Part shown: in pieces, positions 9,290 to 16,981 of the stretch
Numbering within the stretch: the stretch's first letter is position 1
Layout of the letters: every line of letters begins with the position of its first letter
Origin: Psychrobacter piscatorii
GTDB taxonomy: Bacteria > Pseudomonadota > Gammaproteobacteria > Pseudomonadales > Moraxellaceae
NCBI RefSeq assembly: GCF_904846415.1
Contig: NZ_CAJHAR010000015.1
Location: 1-64,000, forward strand
Length of the DNA: 64,000 nt
Direction of reading: 5' to 3'
Notes under the pieces: model-generated
The model's database searches: none
What the model was told of the DNA's origin: nothing
What the model saw: the letters and a program-made list of their open reading frames with translations, nothing else
Position numbers and translations under genes: made by a program

Positions 9290-10507
9290 TTATTCGTCGT
9301 CCATATCTGATGGCGCTAGTAGGATACTATTGCTGTCGTTGTCTATCGTAGTGCGGCGTGTTGGATTGATATTTTGTGGATCAACATTGGCTTCTCTCGC
9401 TGTCGAGCCAGTGCTTGATTGACTGGTCACTCGCTCAGCTGATGCTTCCGGTAGACCCAAACCAATATTGATGCCGTTACTATTATTACTGCTAAAAGCT
9501 GCAGAGGTGTTGGCAGTGGTTGCACGAGCAGCACTAGCAGTATTATCACTTGGCAATCTTAGTTGATTTGCGTTGCGAATCATTTGGGTTTTGGTCGCGC
9601 CGTTATATTCGCCAGCTGCCACTGATGTATCCGTCGTATTTGAGCGACCAAGCTGTCCAAAGGTAATCTTATTGAGCCAAGTGCGATCACGTTTGGTGCT
9701 CAGTTTGACTTTGCCGTTGTTAGTCAGCATGTTTGGATAGTTGATTTGCAATAAGGTCTTGTACTCATTTGCCAAATCTGTCAAACCAAGTTTTTCGTGG
9801 CTATAGGCTAGGACTGCGATGGCATCTGGTACTGACTCACTCAGTGGATAGTACTGGAAGACCCATTTGGCGCGATTGACAGCTGCCACATAAGCTTCAC
9901 GCTCGATATACCAATTGGCTGCGCTCATCTCGCTTTCAGCAAACTGGTTATAGATAAATGTCATACGCTGGGCGGCATCTGGTGCATAGGGGCTGTTTGG
10001 GTATTTGCTAATAAGCTCTTGGAAATTGGCAAAGGCAATACGTAGATACGCAGTGTCACGCTCCGCTTGGTTTAGTTTAAACAGCTTCAAACTCTCAGAC
10101 GAGCCTTCCATATTGGCAACGCCGCGTACATAGTAAGCATAGCTGACTTGCGGATTAGAAGGATATAGACGGATGAATTGCTCAGCACTCGCTGCTGCCA
10201 TCTCGTATTTATCGCCTTGATACTGTGCGTACATCATATCAAGTAATGCTTGTTCGGCATATTGTCCAGTTGGGTAGAAGGTACGCAGATTGGTCAGCTC
10301 CTCAACACCTTGAACATAGCGACCTTTATCGATTTGAGCGATGGCATCGTTATAGTAACCTTGTTCTGACTTTTCCGCTGTTTCTACCGCGTCGACATCT
10401 TTGGCGCCAGTCAAGTTTTTGAATGTTTGGCAACCTACTAGATTGATGCTAAGCGCAAGTAAGGTTATTGAGGACAGTTTGATAAACGTATTGCCAACAG
10501 CTTGCAT
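9290..10507 (-). CDS. bamD: Outer-membrane assembly lipoprotein BamD (ComL)
   Basis: Lipoprotein subunit of the BAM complex that inserts beta-barrel proteins into the outer membrane. The ATG at 10507 is chosen because GGAGA stands just upstream and it puts a signal peptide with lipobox LVGC at the start, with C26 the lipidated residue; the open frame upstream to 10606 lacks these. Tetratricopeptide-like repeats follow, including YNDAIAQIDKGRYVQGVEEL, the FYPTGQYAEQALLDMMYAQY helix pair and SKYPNSPYAPDAAQRM. At 405 residues it is far longer than E. coli BamD (about 245). The excess is a C-terminal tail of roughly 130 residues rich in S, T, N and A with no recognisable domain. It is divergent from rluD. 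Confidence 0.93.
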   Translation of the reverse strand: MQAVGNTFIKLSSITLLALSINLVGCQTFKNLTGAKDVDAVETAEKSEQGYYNDAIAQIDKGRYVQGVEELTNLRTFYPTGQYAEQALLDMMYAQYQGDKYEMAAASAEQFIRLYPSNPQVSYAYYVRGVANMEGSSESLKLFKLNQAERDTAYLRIAFANFQELISKYPNSPYAPDAAQRMTFIYNQFAESEMSAANWYIEREAYVAAVNRAKWVFQYYPLSESVPDAIAVLAYSHEKLGLTDLANEYKTLLQINYPNMLTNNGKVKLSTKRDRTWLNKITFGQLGRSNTTDTSVAAGEYNGATKTQMIRNANQLRLPSDNTASAARATTANTSAAFSSNNSNGINIGLGLPEASAERVTSQSSTGSTAREANVDPQNINPTRRTTIDNDSNSILLAPSDMDDE

Positions 10508-11215
10508 ACTTCTTCTCCGACACAAGACGCATAATAGCAGCAGTGCTATCATGCTATATAAAAGGTTAGTGATAAAAAACGATGCTGAGTATTCAGCGAT
10601 GCACAAGCAACACGTTTTTCATCGAATGCAGTTTTTGTTATGACGTATTGTACTGGTAGATTGGGTCTGATACATAGAGCTTTTATAGTAAGCCTGTAAT
10701 AGATCAAATGCATTTAATCATATTCAAACGGTATAAATGGCAAACACTGTCAATAAAACCCAATGGTATTTTCATACTGTATTTGAATATGGCATAGGAA
10801 TACAGTGCCATAGCATACAGCAAAACATGGCTATACTTTATAGAATAACGTTTGCTTCGTCTATTTTTTCGCTATCTATATTTTACAGGCAGTTTAACAT
10901 GAGCGGCTATCACGAGCGATATCGAATATCGCTGGCAGGAACAAATATACAGTAAATTACAGCAATGTTATGTTCTAGAGAGCTAAGCAGCAAGGCTTGG
11001 CACCTCAGAAGCGCTCAAAAATTCACAGATAGTATGCACTTTTATAGGGCTTGAGCGCGTGACATGATACACTAGGACGGTATTGTCTCCGCTTTTTTGA
11101 CCTGTATTGCTTTCTATTATCGGCTAGAGGTCAAAAAACGACAATTTTTTATCATTTTATCTTTGAAGTCACCTGACAAAATATAGTTAGTAACTTTGCT
11201 AGGTATCAATCCGCT
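10508..11215. other. Divergent bamD-rluD promoter region
   Basis: 708 bases without a convincing gene. Both flanking genes are transcribed away from it, so it should hold the promoters of bamD and rluD. A possible extended -10 element TGATACACT lies at 11065-11073 facing rluD, but no good -35 is paired with it. Short plus-strand frames (10401-10643, 10737-10955) have no ribosome-binding site or recognisable product. Confidence 0.45.
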
Positions 11216-12457
11216 ATGAATAATGATGCCATGACTACCCATTTATCACCGAATCAATCGCTAGAGACTGATTCATCAGCACAAGAGTCACCAATGCCAA
11301 ATAACGTTTTAAATAATGACGAGCCTGACAATCAAGAAATGATGGATGAGCAGGGAATAATGGACGAGCACACTGATGCTCTTGATAACGACGACTTGCT
11401 CGAAGCAGATAGCGATATTGATGAAGAACTTGACGATGGCGATATGGATGAAGGCGACGACGATGAAGCGCCAGTAGCTGGCCAAGCGGTGCCAGTAGTG
11501 GTGGATATGACGCATGTCGTCACAGAAGATCAGTCTGGCCTACGCATCGATAAAGTCGCTTCACAGGTGTTTGCAGACTTTTCGCGCGTGCAATTACAAG
11601 GTTGGATCACGGACGGTAGCTTACTCTATAACGGCAGTGTGCAAAAACCAAAAGTCCGTGTCAAAGCAGATGATGTGCTATATCTATCAACAACGTTGCA
11701 GCAGCATAGTGAAGACCAGCCAGAAGACATCGATATCGATGTGGTCTATGAAGATGATGACGTACTGGTGATCAACAAACCTGTCGGTATGGTGGTTCAT
11801 CCGGGCGCTGGCAATCAGACAGGCACTTTGGTCAATGCCTTGCTATACCATTATCCGCAGCAGCATCACTTGCCGCGTGCAGGTCTGGTACACCGTATTG
11901 ACAAAGACACCTCTGGATTACTACTCATTGGTAAAACCAAGCCGGCTCAGATGGCGTTGATGGAGCAGCTAAAAGACAAATCTGTTTATCGTCATTATCA
12001 GTGTGTGGTAGCAGGCGATCAAGCAAGCTTGCTGCGTCATCGCCGTATTGATGCGCCGATTGGGCGACATCGTACTCAGCGTACCAAAATGACAGTCATG
12101 ACTGCCGGCCGTGAAGCGGTAACCCATCTATTAAACGTCACACCACTGAATGACAACTACTGCCTGTTAGATGTCGGACTTGAGACCGGTCGTACGCACC
12201 AGATTCGCGTGCATTTGAGCCATGTTACCTATCCGCTCGTAGGGGATCGCATCTACGGTGGTCGTCGTCAACTGCGTGCAGGATTGACAGAAGCACAGCG
12301 TCAAGCTATTAACAATTTTCCGCGCCAAGCGTTGCATGCTTATACCCTTGGGTTTGTGCATCCAACGACTGGTGAGGATATGGAAGTGACGACGCCACTG
12401 CCAGAAGACATGCAAAAGCTAATAGCCGTATTAAGCGACGGTTATGATGACGAGTAA
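11216..12457 (+). CDS. rluD: 23S rRNA pseudouridine synthase RluD
   Basis: Converts uridines of helix 69 of 23S rRNA (1911/1915/1917 in E. coli) to pseudouridine. The 413-residue protein has an S4 RNA-binding domain at about residues 105-160 (GLRIDKVASQVF start) and a catalytic RluA-type domain. The catalytic motif HRIDKDTSGLLL carries the nucleophilic Asp (D229), and RTHQIRVHLSH follows near residue 325. The N-terminal 95 residues are very acidic, with runs of D and E, and precede the usual start of the family; an internal start cannot be fully excluded. Divergence from bamD is the usual arrangement in this and other gammaproteobacteria. Confidence 0.95.
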   Translation: MNNDAMTTHLSPNQSLETDSSAQESPMPNNVLNNDEPDNQEMMDEQGIMDEHTDALDNDDLLEADSDIDEELDDGDMDEGDDDEAPVAGQAVPVVVDMTHVVTEDQSGLRIDKVASQVFADFSRVQLQGWITDGSLLYNGSVQKPKVRVKADDVLYLSTTLQQHSEDQPEDIDIDVVYEDDDVLVINKPVGMVVHPGAGNQTGTLVNALLYHYPQQHHLPRAGLVHRIDKDTSGLLLIGKTKPAQMALMEQLKDKSVYRHYQCVVAGDQASLLRHRRIDAPIGRHRTQRTKMTVMTAGREAVTHLLNVTPLNDNYCLLDVGLETGRTHQIRVHLSHVTYPLVGDRIYGGRRQLRAGLTEAQRQAINNFPRQALHAYTLGFVHPTTGEDMEVTTPLPEDMQKLIAVLSDGYDDE

Positions 12458-12474
12458 ACGCTATTGAGAAAAGC

Positions 12475-12547
12475 GGCTGTCTAAAAGTGTTTACGACACT
12501 TGCCAAGTTTATAGTAGTGATTTAGTGATGCTAATTTTTAGACAGTC
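12475..12547. repeat. 73-bp inverted-repeat element between rluD and pgeF
   Basis: The ends are 12-bp inverted repeats with one mismatch: GGCTGTCTAAAA on the left, and GACTGTCTAAAA read from the right on the opposite strand. Inside lies a second perfect hairpin, AAGTGT/ACACTT with a 5-base loop (12485-12501). No target duplication is evident. It may be a miniature transposable element or a folded RNA in the rluD-pgeF transcript. Confidence 0.55.
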
Positions 12548-12570
12548 AGAGATAAAAGGATGAGGCAGTC

Positions 12571-13566
12571 GTGACAAACAAATTTGCGATAACAAATAAT
12601 TTTCCAATGACCATGCTCGCGCAAATAGATGATGTGGCTGTTTTTCAAACGGCTGCTTTTGCGCTGAATAATACTGACGAACCTGCTGCCGCAAGCCAGC
12701 AAAGAGGGATTGACAGTCAAGCAAAACATCAAGCAAATTATGGCGCGCTAAATCTAGGTCTGCATGTCAACGATGACGCGGCAAAGGTATTAGATAATCG
12801 TATGAGTCTGTTGGCTGCGATTAATATACAGATGGTAAATGAGTCATCACAAACTGAGCAACATACTGCTATTCACAGCTTACATTGGGTCAGTCAGGTT
12901 CATGGTAAACAGATCCATGATATTGATACGACGCCTTTGAGCATGGCACCAATGGCGGCTGACGCCATAATTAGCAAGCAAAATGGTCGTGGACTGGCGA
13001 TCATGACGGCAGATTGTGTGCCGATTGTTTTATACCAGCCCGCCAGCGGTAAAATCGCTGCCATTCATGCAGGCTGGCAAGGATTGGCGTGCGGCGTGAT
13101 TCGAGAGACTGTTGAGCGCTTTACCGATTCAGGGTCTGTACAGGCTTGGATAGGGGTATGTATCAGTCAGGCCAATTATGAAGTGGGTCATCAAGTCCGT
13201 GACCAATTACTGGCTGGTTGCTTAGATAATCAATTACTAACGGCGTCAGATAGTGATAATTTTGACAGTCTATATGTGATGCGCTCAGATAGTGGTCTTG
13301 AAAATCATAGCGATACTCAGCATTTACATAAGACAGTTGATAAACTATCGAATTGCGCTACAGTACACACGGATAAAGTTAAGCTAAACTTACCAAAACT
13401 GGCCGCTGATCAATTAACAGCCGCTAGCGTGTCGATAGATAATAAAGAAGCTATCAGCTGTAGCTATGCAGATAGGCACTACTATTCTTATCGTCGTCAA
13501 ACGCATATGCAGCAGCCTGCAACGGGAAGAATGGCGCTTGTGATTGTGCGCCGCGCCGCTACGTAG
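12571..13566 (+). CDS. pgeF: Peptidoglycan editing factor PgeF (YfiH/polyphenol oxidase family)
   Basis: Cytosolic multicopper-oxidase-like fold protein. E. coli YfiH corrects peptidoglycan precursors that carry L-Ser instead of L-Ala, and relatives act on purine nucleosides. The metal/active-site residues of the family are visible: SLHWVSQVHG, MTADCVPIVLY and AAIHAGWQGL. The start is GTG at 12571, preceded by AAAGGATGAGG. The 331 residues exceed the usual 240-270, mainly through a long N-terminal lead and an insertion around residues 215-275. It follows rluD in the same direction, as in E. coli (rluD-yfiH), with a 113-base gap holding the inverted-repeat element. Confidence 0.9.
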   Translation: MTNKFAITNNFPMTMLAQIDDVAVFQTAAFALNNTDEPAAASQQRGIDSQAKHQANYGALNLGLHVNDDAAKVLDNRMSLLAAINIQMVNESSQTEQHTAIHSLHWVSQVHGKQIHDIDTTPLSMAPMAADAIISKQNGRGLAIMTADCVPIVLYQPASGKIAAIHAGWQGLACGVIRETVERFTDSGSVQAWIGVCISQANYEVGHQVRDQLLAGCLDNQLLTASDSDNFDSLYVMRSDSGLENHSDTQHLHKTVDKLSNCATVHTDKVKLNLPKLAADQLTAASVSIDNKEAISCSYADRHYYSYRRQTHMQQPATGRMALVIVRRAAT

Positions 13567-13669
13567 ATGTCAGCTCACAACTAACAAACCTATTGAGTGC
13601 GCTGAGTCGTTGTGCACTCGTACACTATATTATTTTTATTTAACCATTATTGTCATTATTAGAGTCTGT

Positions 13670-14281
13670 ATGAATACAACTAGCGAATCCTCGAAAATAT
13701 CTCCTGATAGTACGCCTAACGTATCGATTGCCGTTATTTTCCATAGCAATTATGGTCATACCAAGCGTGTCGCTGAAGCGATTGTACAAGGCGCGCATCA
13801 GCAATTACCAGAGGCGCAAGCAAAAGCTGTCGATATTTATGATATTGACTGGGATTACTTAGATCAGGCAGATCTATTGGTTTTTGGTAGCGCGGTATAT
13901 ATGGGTAGCGTGACCGCTGAATTCAAAACCTTTATGGATGAAACCTCAAAGCGTTGGTACAACCGCAAGTGGGAAGGCAAATGGGCCGCGGCTTTTGCCA
14001 ACTCGGGCGGCCTAAGCGGTGATAAACTTGCCGTACTACAGCAGATTTCTCTATATGCGATGCAGCATGGTATGAATTGGATTGGTCTACCACTCATGCC
14101 GACAGGTCATGAGGCGCACGATCTTAACCGTCTATCTAGCTTTTTGGGTTTGATGACGCAGTCGCTTGACGGTCCGCCTGAAGAAACGCCAGGGAAAGGA
14201 GATATTGATACGGCTATTTGGTTTGGTGATCATCTGGCTAAAACCATTATTAAACATCAGCCAGCGGACAGTAAGCGTTAG
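13670..14281 (+). CDS. Flavodoxin-like / WrbA-type NAD(P)H-dependent oxidoreductase
   Basis: 203 residues with a flavodoxin fold. FHSNYGHTKRVAEAI near residue 22 is the phosphate-binding loop for FMN, followed by LLVFGSAVYMGSV and a KWAAAFANSGGLSGDK segment that recalls the FxS.....GG pattern of the WrbA/NQO family. It probably reduces quinones or related substrates with NAD(P)H. The ATG at 13670 was chosen because homology starts just after it; the open frame reaches back to 13544 inside pgeF without family similarity. No signal peptide is seen, so it is cytosolic. It ends at a strong terminator. Confidence 0.82.
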   Translation: MNTTSESSKISPDSTPNVSIAVIFHSNYGHTKRVAEAIVQGAHQQLPEAQAKAVDIYDIDWDYLDQADLLVFGSAVYMGSVTAEFKTFMDETSKRWYNRKWEGKWAAAFANSGGLSGDKLAVLQQISLYAMQHGMNWIGLPLMPTGHEAHDLNRLSSFLGLMTQSLDGPPEETPGKGDIDTAIWFGDHLAKTIIKHQPADSKR

Positions 14282-14311
14282 ATAACACAGTAGGTGACAG
14301 GCTAATCCAGT

Positions 14312-14346
14312 AAAAAAGCAGACACGATTGATGTCTGCTTTTTTTT
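14312..14346. terminator. Bidirectional terminator
   Basis: AAAAAAGCAGACA / TGTCTGCTTTTTTTT with a short loop. T runs on both strands allow it to serve the flavodoxin gene and the convergent small lipoprotein gene. Confidence 0.88.
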
Positions 14347-14371
14347 ATGTCAATGTTATGGCGTGACCAGT

Positions 14372-14497
14372 TTATGGAGTAACCAGGTTAGTCGGTACAG
14401 GCTTAACAGGAATAGGGTTGTCAACAAATTGGAAGTATTGGCAACCGGTCAGCATCAGCGTCGCTATCAGCATATAAATAGAGGTAAGTGACTTCAT
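14372..14497 (-). CDS. Tiny lipoprotein, 41 residues
   Basis: A short frame on the minus strand, ATG at 14497 and TAA at 14372-14374. It encodes a lysine near the start, a hydrophobic stretch and a lipobox LTGC followed by QYFQFVDNPIPVKPVP, so a mature lipopeptide of about 25 residues, rich in P and V. It resembles other very small lipoproteins of Moraxellaceae, but the function is unknown. Residue +2 after the Cys is Gln, not Asp, so by the enterobacterial rule it would go to the outer membrane. The upstream ribosome-binding site is weak. Its 3' end faces a strong terminator, which supports a real transcript. Confidence 0.62.
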   Translation of the reverse strand: MKSLTSIYMLIATLMLTGCQYFQFVDNPIPVKPVPTNLVTP

Positions 14498-15177
14498 AAT
14501 AGTATCTCAGAGACGATATATTACCCAATAATATATCTTGTCTGTCTATCGTCAGAAGCGATGACAGTTAAAAGTAAGGTTTGTTTTTAGCTATTATATA
14601 TAAAAACAGCTCGGTTATATAAATTTAAAAACGGTGCATGTGCTTATCTTTGTTTTTAAAGAGATTATTTATTCAATCATAACGTAACTTGTCTATTGTG
14701 CGTTTGCATTAGCTATATCAATGACTAACATGACGAGTCTTATAAACTATCTCTGCTGTTAGGATTGATAGCGTTTATCAGATAGCGGCTTAAGGGTCAA
14801 TTATTTGGCAGTATCGGCAGATATTTGAATGGGTTGTGTTGTAAATAAGAATAGTGATAATATGTTGAAAGCTGACCAAATAGTCAGGTATATTCTAGTG
14901 CTAATTTTTGGCAAAAGCTCCTGACAATTACTGCTACTTATGGTCGATTTATTTGCTATAAAAGAGTGTGCGATATCAGACTCATCGACATCCTGCAAAT
15001 GCGACATAGAATAAAATAGCAAATATATCAAAAACTAAAAAATCCATAAACGTACTGGCCGATCAACTTACTTGAGCGGTTGCAGCAAAATATGGATTAA
15101 GCGTTTACCTTTCGTACTCAAGCCACTAATGCTTCTCAGTCTTATACTCACTTTCATTATTTTAGCCGAGCCTTGCT
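14498..15177. other. Regulatory spacer upstream of xdhA
   Basis: 680 bases with no convincing gene. The minus-strand frame at 14801-15031 lacks a ribosome-binding site and overlaps the promoter/operator described separately at 14865-14894. The transcript from that promoter would have an untranslated leader of about 275 bases before xdhA. I recognise no riboswitch in it. Confidence 0.5.
14865..14894 (+). promoter_or_regulatory. xdhA promoter with RutR-like operator in its spacer
   Basis: A -35 element TTGAAA (14865-14870) and a -10 element TATATT (14889-14894) are separated by 18 bases. The spacer contains the palindrome CTGACCAAATAGTCAG (14872-14887). Its reverse complement differs at only two positions from the site at 27763-27778 next to the tetR gene, and both resemble the published E. 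coli RutR operator TTGACCAnnTGGTCAA. A protein bound here would block RNA polymerase directly. Confidence 0.68.
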
Positions 15178-16884
15178 ATGATTAGTTTTTATCTCAATGG
15201 AAAATACCATGAGCTAACCCAGCTTAACCCCAATACGACAGTGCTTGAGTATTTACGATTGTATGAAGGCCAAACGGATGCTAAGGAAGGCTGCGGCAGT
15301 GGCGATTGCGGTGCTTGTACCGTAATGGTTCAGCGCCTGCCTAGCACTAGTCAGCAAACGCTTAATGATGAAAATGGCGACGAAAAAAATGCTACGCCAC
15401 CGTTCTATACGATTAATTCCTGCATTACGCTAGTGTCGCTGATGGACGGTCATCACCTGATGACGGCTTCTTATTTGGCAGACAATCCAGAGCATCATCC
15501 AGAGCGTGCCCTGTTGCATCCGGCACAGCAAGCCATGGTTGAATGTCATGGGTCGCAGTGCGGCTTTTGTACGCCTGGGTTTGTGATGTCGCTTGCTTGT
15601 GTTTACGAAAACAACCGTATGCGGATAAGTCAAAATGCAGCTGACCAGAATGATGCTAAGCAGTTGAGCTATGATGAAGTGGTTGCGTCAATATCGGGCA
15701 ACCTATGTCGCTGCACAGGCTACAGGCCGATTATTGAGGCAGGCCTGTTGATGAGTGATATCGGTCAGCAGAGAGAAGCAGAGCAGTCAGCAGTGAAAAA
15801 CCTGACGATCAGTCTAGCCACAGATGCAATGTGCAATACAAAGGAATCAGCAGTCTCTAAAAATGTGCCAGATGAAACTAAATTAAACAATACAGATCTG
15901 AAAACGATTGCACCTGCACTTAGTGATGCTGGGCGACAGTTATATATGCCCAAAACACTAGATGAGCTTAATCAGATATTGGCAGACAATCCACAGGCTA
16001 CGATTTGGGCAGGTGGTACGGACTTGGGATTGAGTGTAACCCAGCATCTAATCGATCACGAGGTCATTATTCAGCTCTCAGGTATTGAGGCACTAAAATC
16101 ATGGTCTCTATCAGATGCAACTAGTGACACATCGACTGACGAACAAACTAAAAGTCAGTCGCTAGTGCTAGGTGCTGGTATGAGCTATCAACAGATGCTC
16201 CCTGTGCTTGAGCAATACTTCCCAAGCTTTGCGCAAGTATTCGAGCGTATTGCCTCTCCGCAAATCCGTAATATGGGCACCATCGGCGGCAATATAGCCA
16301 ACGCTTCTCCAATTGGCGATTTACCACCGATTCTCTTGGCACTAGATGCATCAATTCATCTGCGTCATTGCGCGCCTAATCGTGAAGAGTCAGGTAAAGA
16401 TTTAGATAGTAGTGATTCGGTTTATACGGATGAGATCATACCGTTATCAGCATTTTTCTTGGATTATAAAAAGACCAAGCTGCAAGCAGGCAGTTATATT
16501 GTCGCCATTCATATTCCTTTGATACATGACAATCAGCACTTATTTATTCATAAAATTAGCAAACGCTACGAAGATGATATTTCAGCGTGTCTATTGACTG
16601 CGCGAATCGATGTATCAGCAGATGGCATGACGATAGAGAATGCAAAACTTGGGCTTGGTGGCATGGCTGCCATACCATTATTAGCCACAACCTGTCAGCA
16701 CGCATTGATCGGACAATCGGCTAAAATTGTGAGTTTTGAGAAGGCAGCACAAGTCTTGTCTAAAGATGTCACGCCGATGACGGATGTCAGAGCCAGCCGT
16801 GAATACCGCATGCATGTGGTACAGCGTCTACTGGTAAAGTGCGGTAAACAGTTAGTAACAGAGTTGCAGGCTGAGAACGTTTGA
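15178..16884 (+). CDS. xdhA: Xanthine dehydrogenase small subunit (2Fe-2S, FAD)
   Basis: Oxidises hypoxanthine to xanthine and urate together with XdhB; this subunit passes electrons to NAD+. In the 568 residues: a plant-type ferredoxin domain with ligands C39, C44 and C47 in EGCGSGDCGACTV; a second 2Fe-2S helical domain (CHGSQCGFCTPGF and GNLCRCTGYRPI); a linker of about 60 polar residues; then an FAD domain from about residue 255 (TIWAGGTDLGLSV, IGGNIANASPIGDLPP) and the CO-dehydrogenase-type C-terminal domain. First gene of a rightward operon, 98 bases ahead of xdhB. Control by the operator in its promoter is inferred. Confidence 0.95.
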   Translation: MISFYLNGKYHELTQLNPNTTVLEYLRLYEGQTDAKEGCGSGDCGACTVMVQRLPSTSQQTLNDENGDEKNATPPFYTINSCITLVSLMDGHHLMTASYLADNPEHHPERALLHPAQQAMVECHGSQCGFCTPGFVMSLACVYENNRMRISQNAADQNDAKQLSYDEVVASISGNLCRCTGYRPIIEAGLLMSDIGQQREAEQSAVKNLTISLATDAMCNTKESAVSKNVPDETKLNNTDLKTIAPALSDAGRQLYMPKTLDELNQILADNPQATIWAGGTDLGLSVTQHLIDHEVIIQLSGIEALKSWSLSDATSDTSTDEQTKSQSLVLGAGMSYQQMLPVLEQYFPSFAQVFERIASPQIRNMGTIGGNIANASPIGDLPPILLALDASIHLRHCAPNREESGKDLDSSDSVYTDEIIPLSAFFLDYKKTKLQAGSYIVAIHIPLIHDNQHLFIHKISKRYEDDISACLLTARIDVSADGMTIENAKLGLGGMAAIPLLATTCQHALIGQSAKIVSFEKAAQVLSKDVTPMTDVRASREYRMHVVQRLLVKCGKQLVTELQAENV

Positions 16885-16981
16885 TTGTTAGCGTGATTAA
16901 ATATCAATATTGCTTCATGAGTGTATTTGTCAGAAATAAAAAAGCGCATCGATAAGTGCGTACTAATAGAAGAGATTTGCT

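Noticed and set aside
14801-15031. Minus-strand frame of 76 codons upstream of xdhA
   Set aside because: No ribosome-binding site, and it runs across the promoter/operator at 14865-14894.
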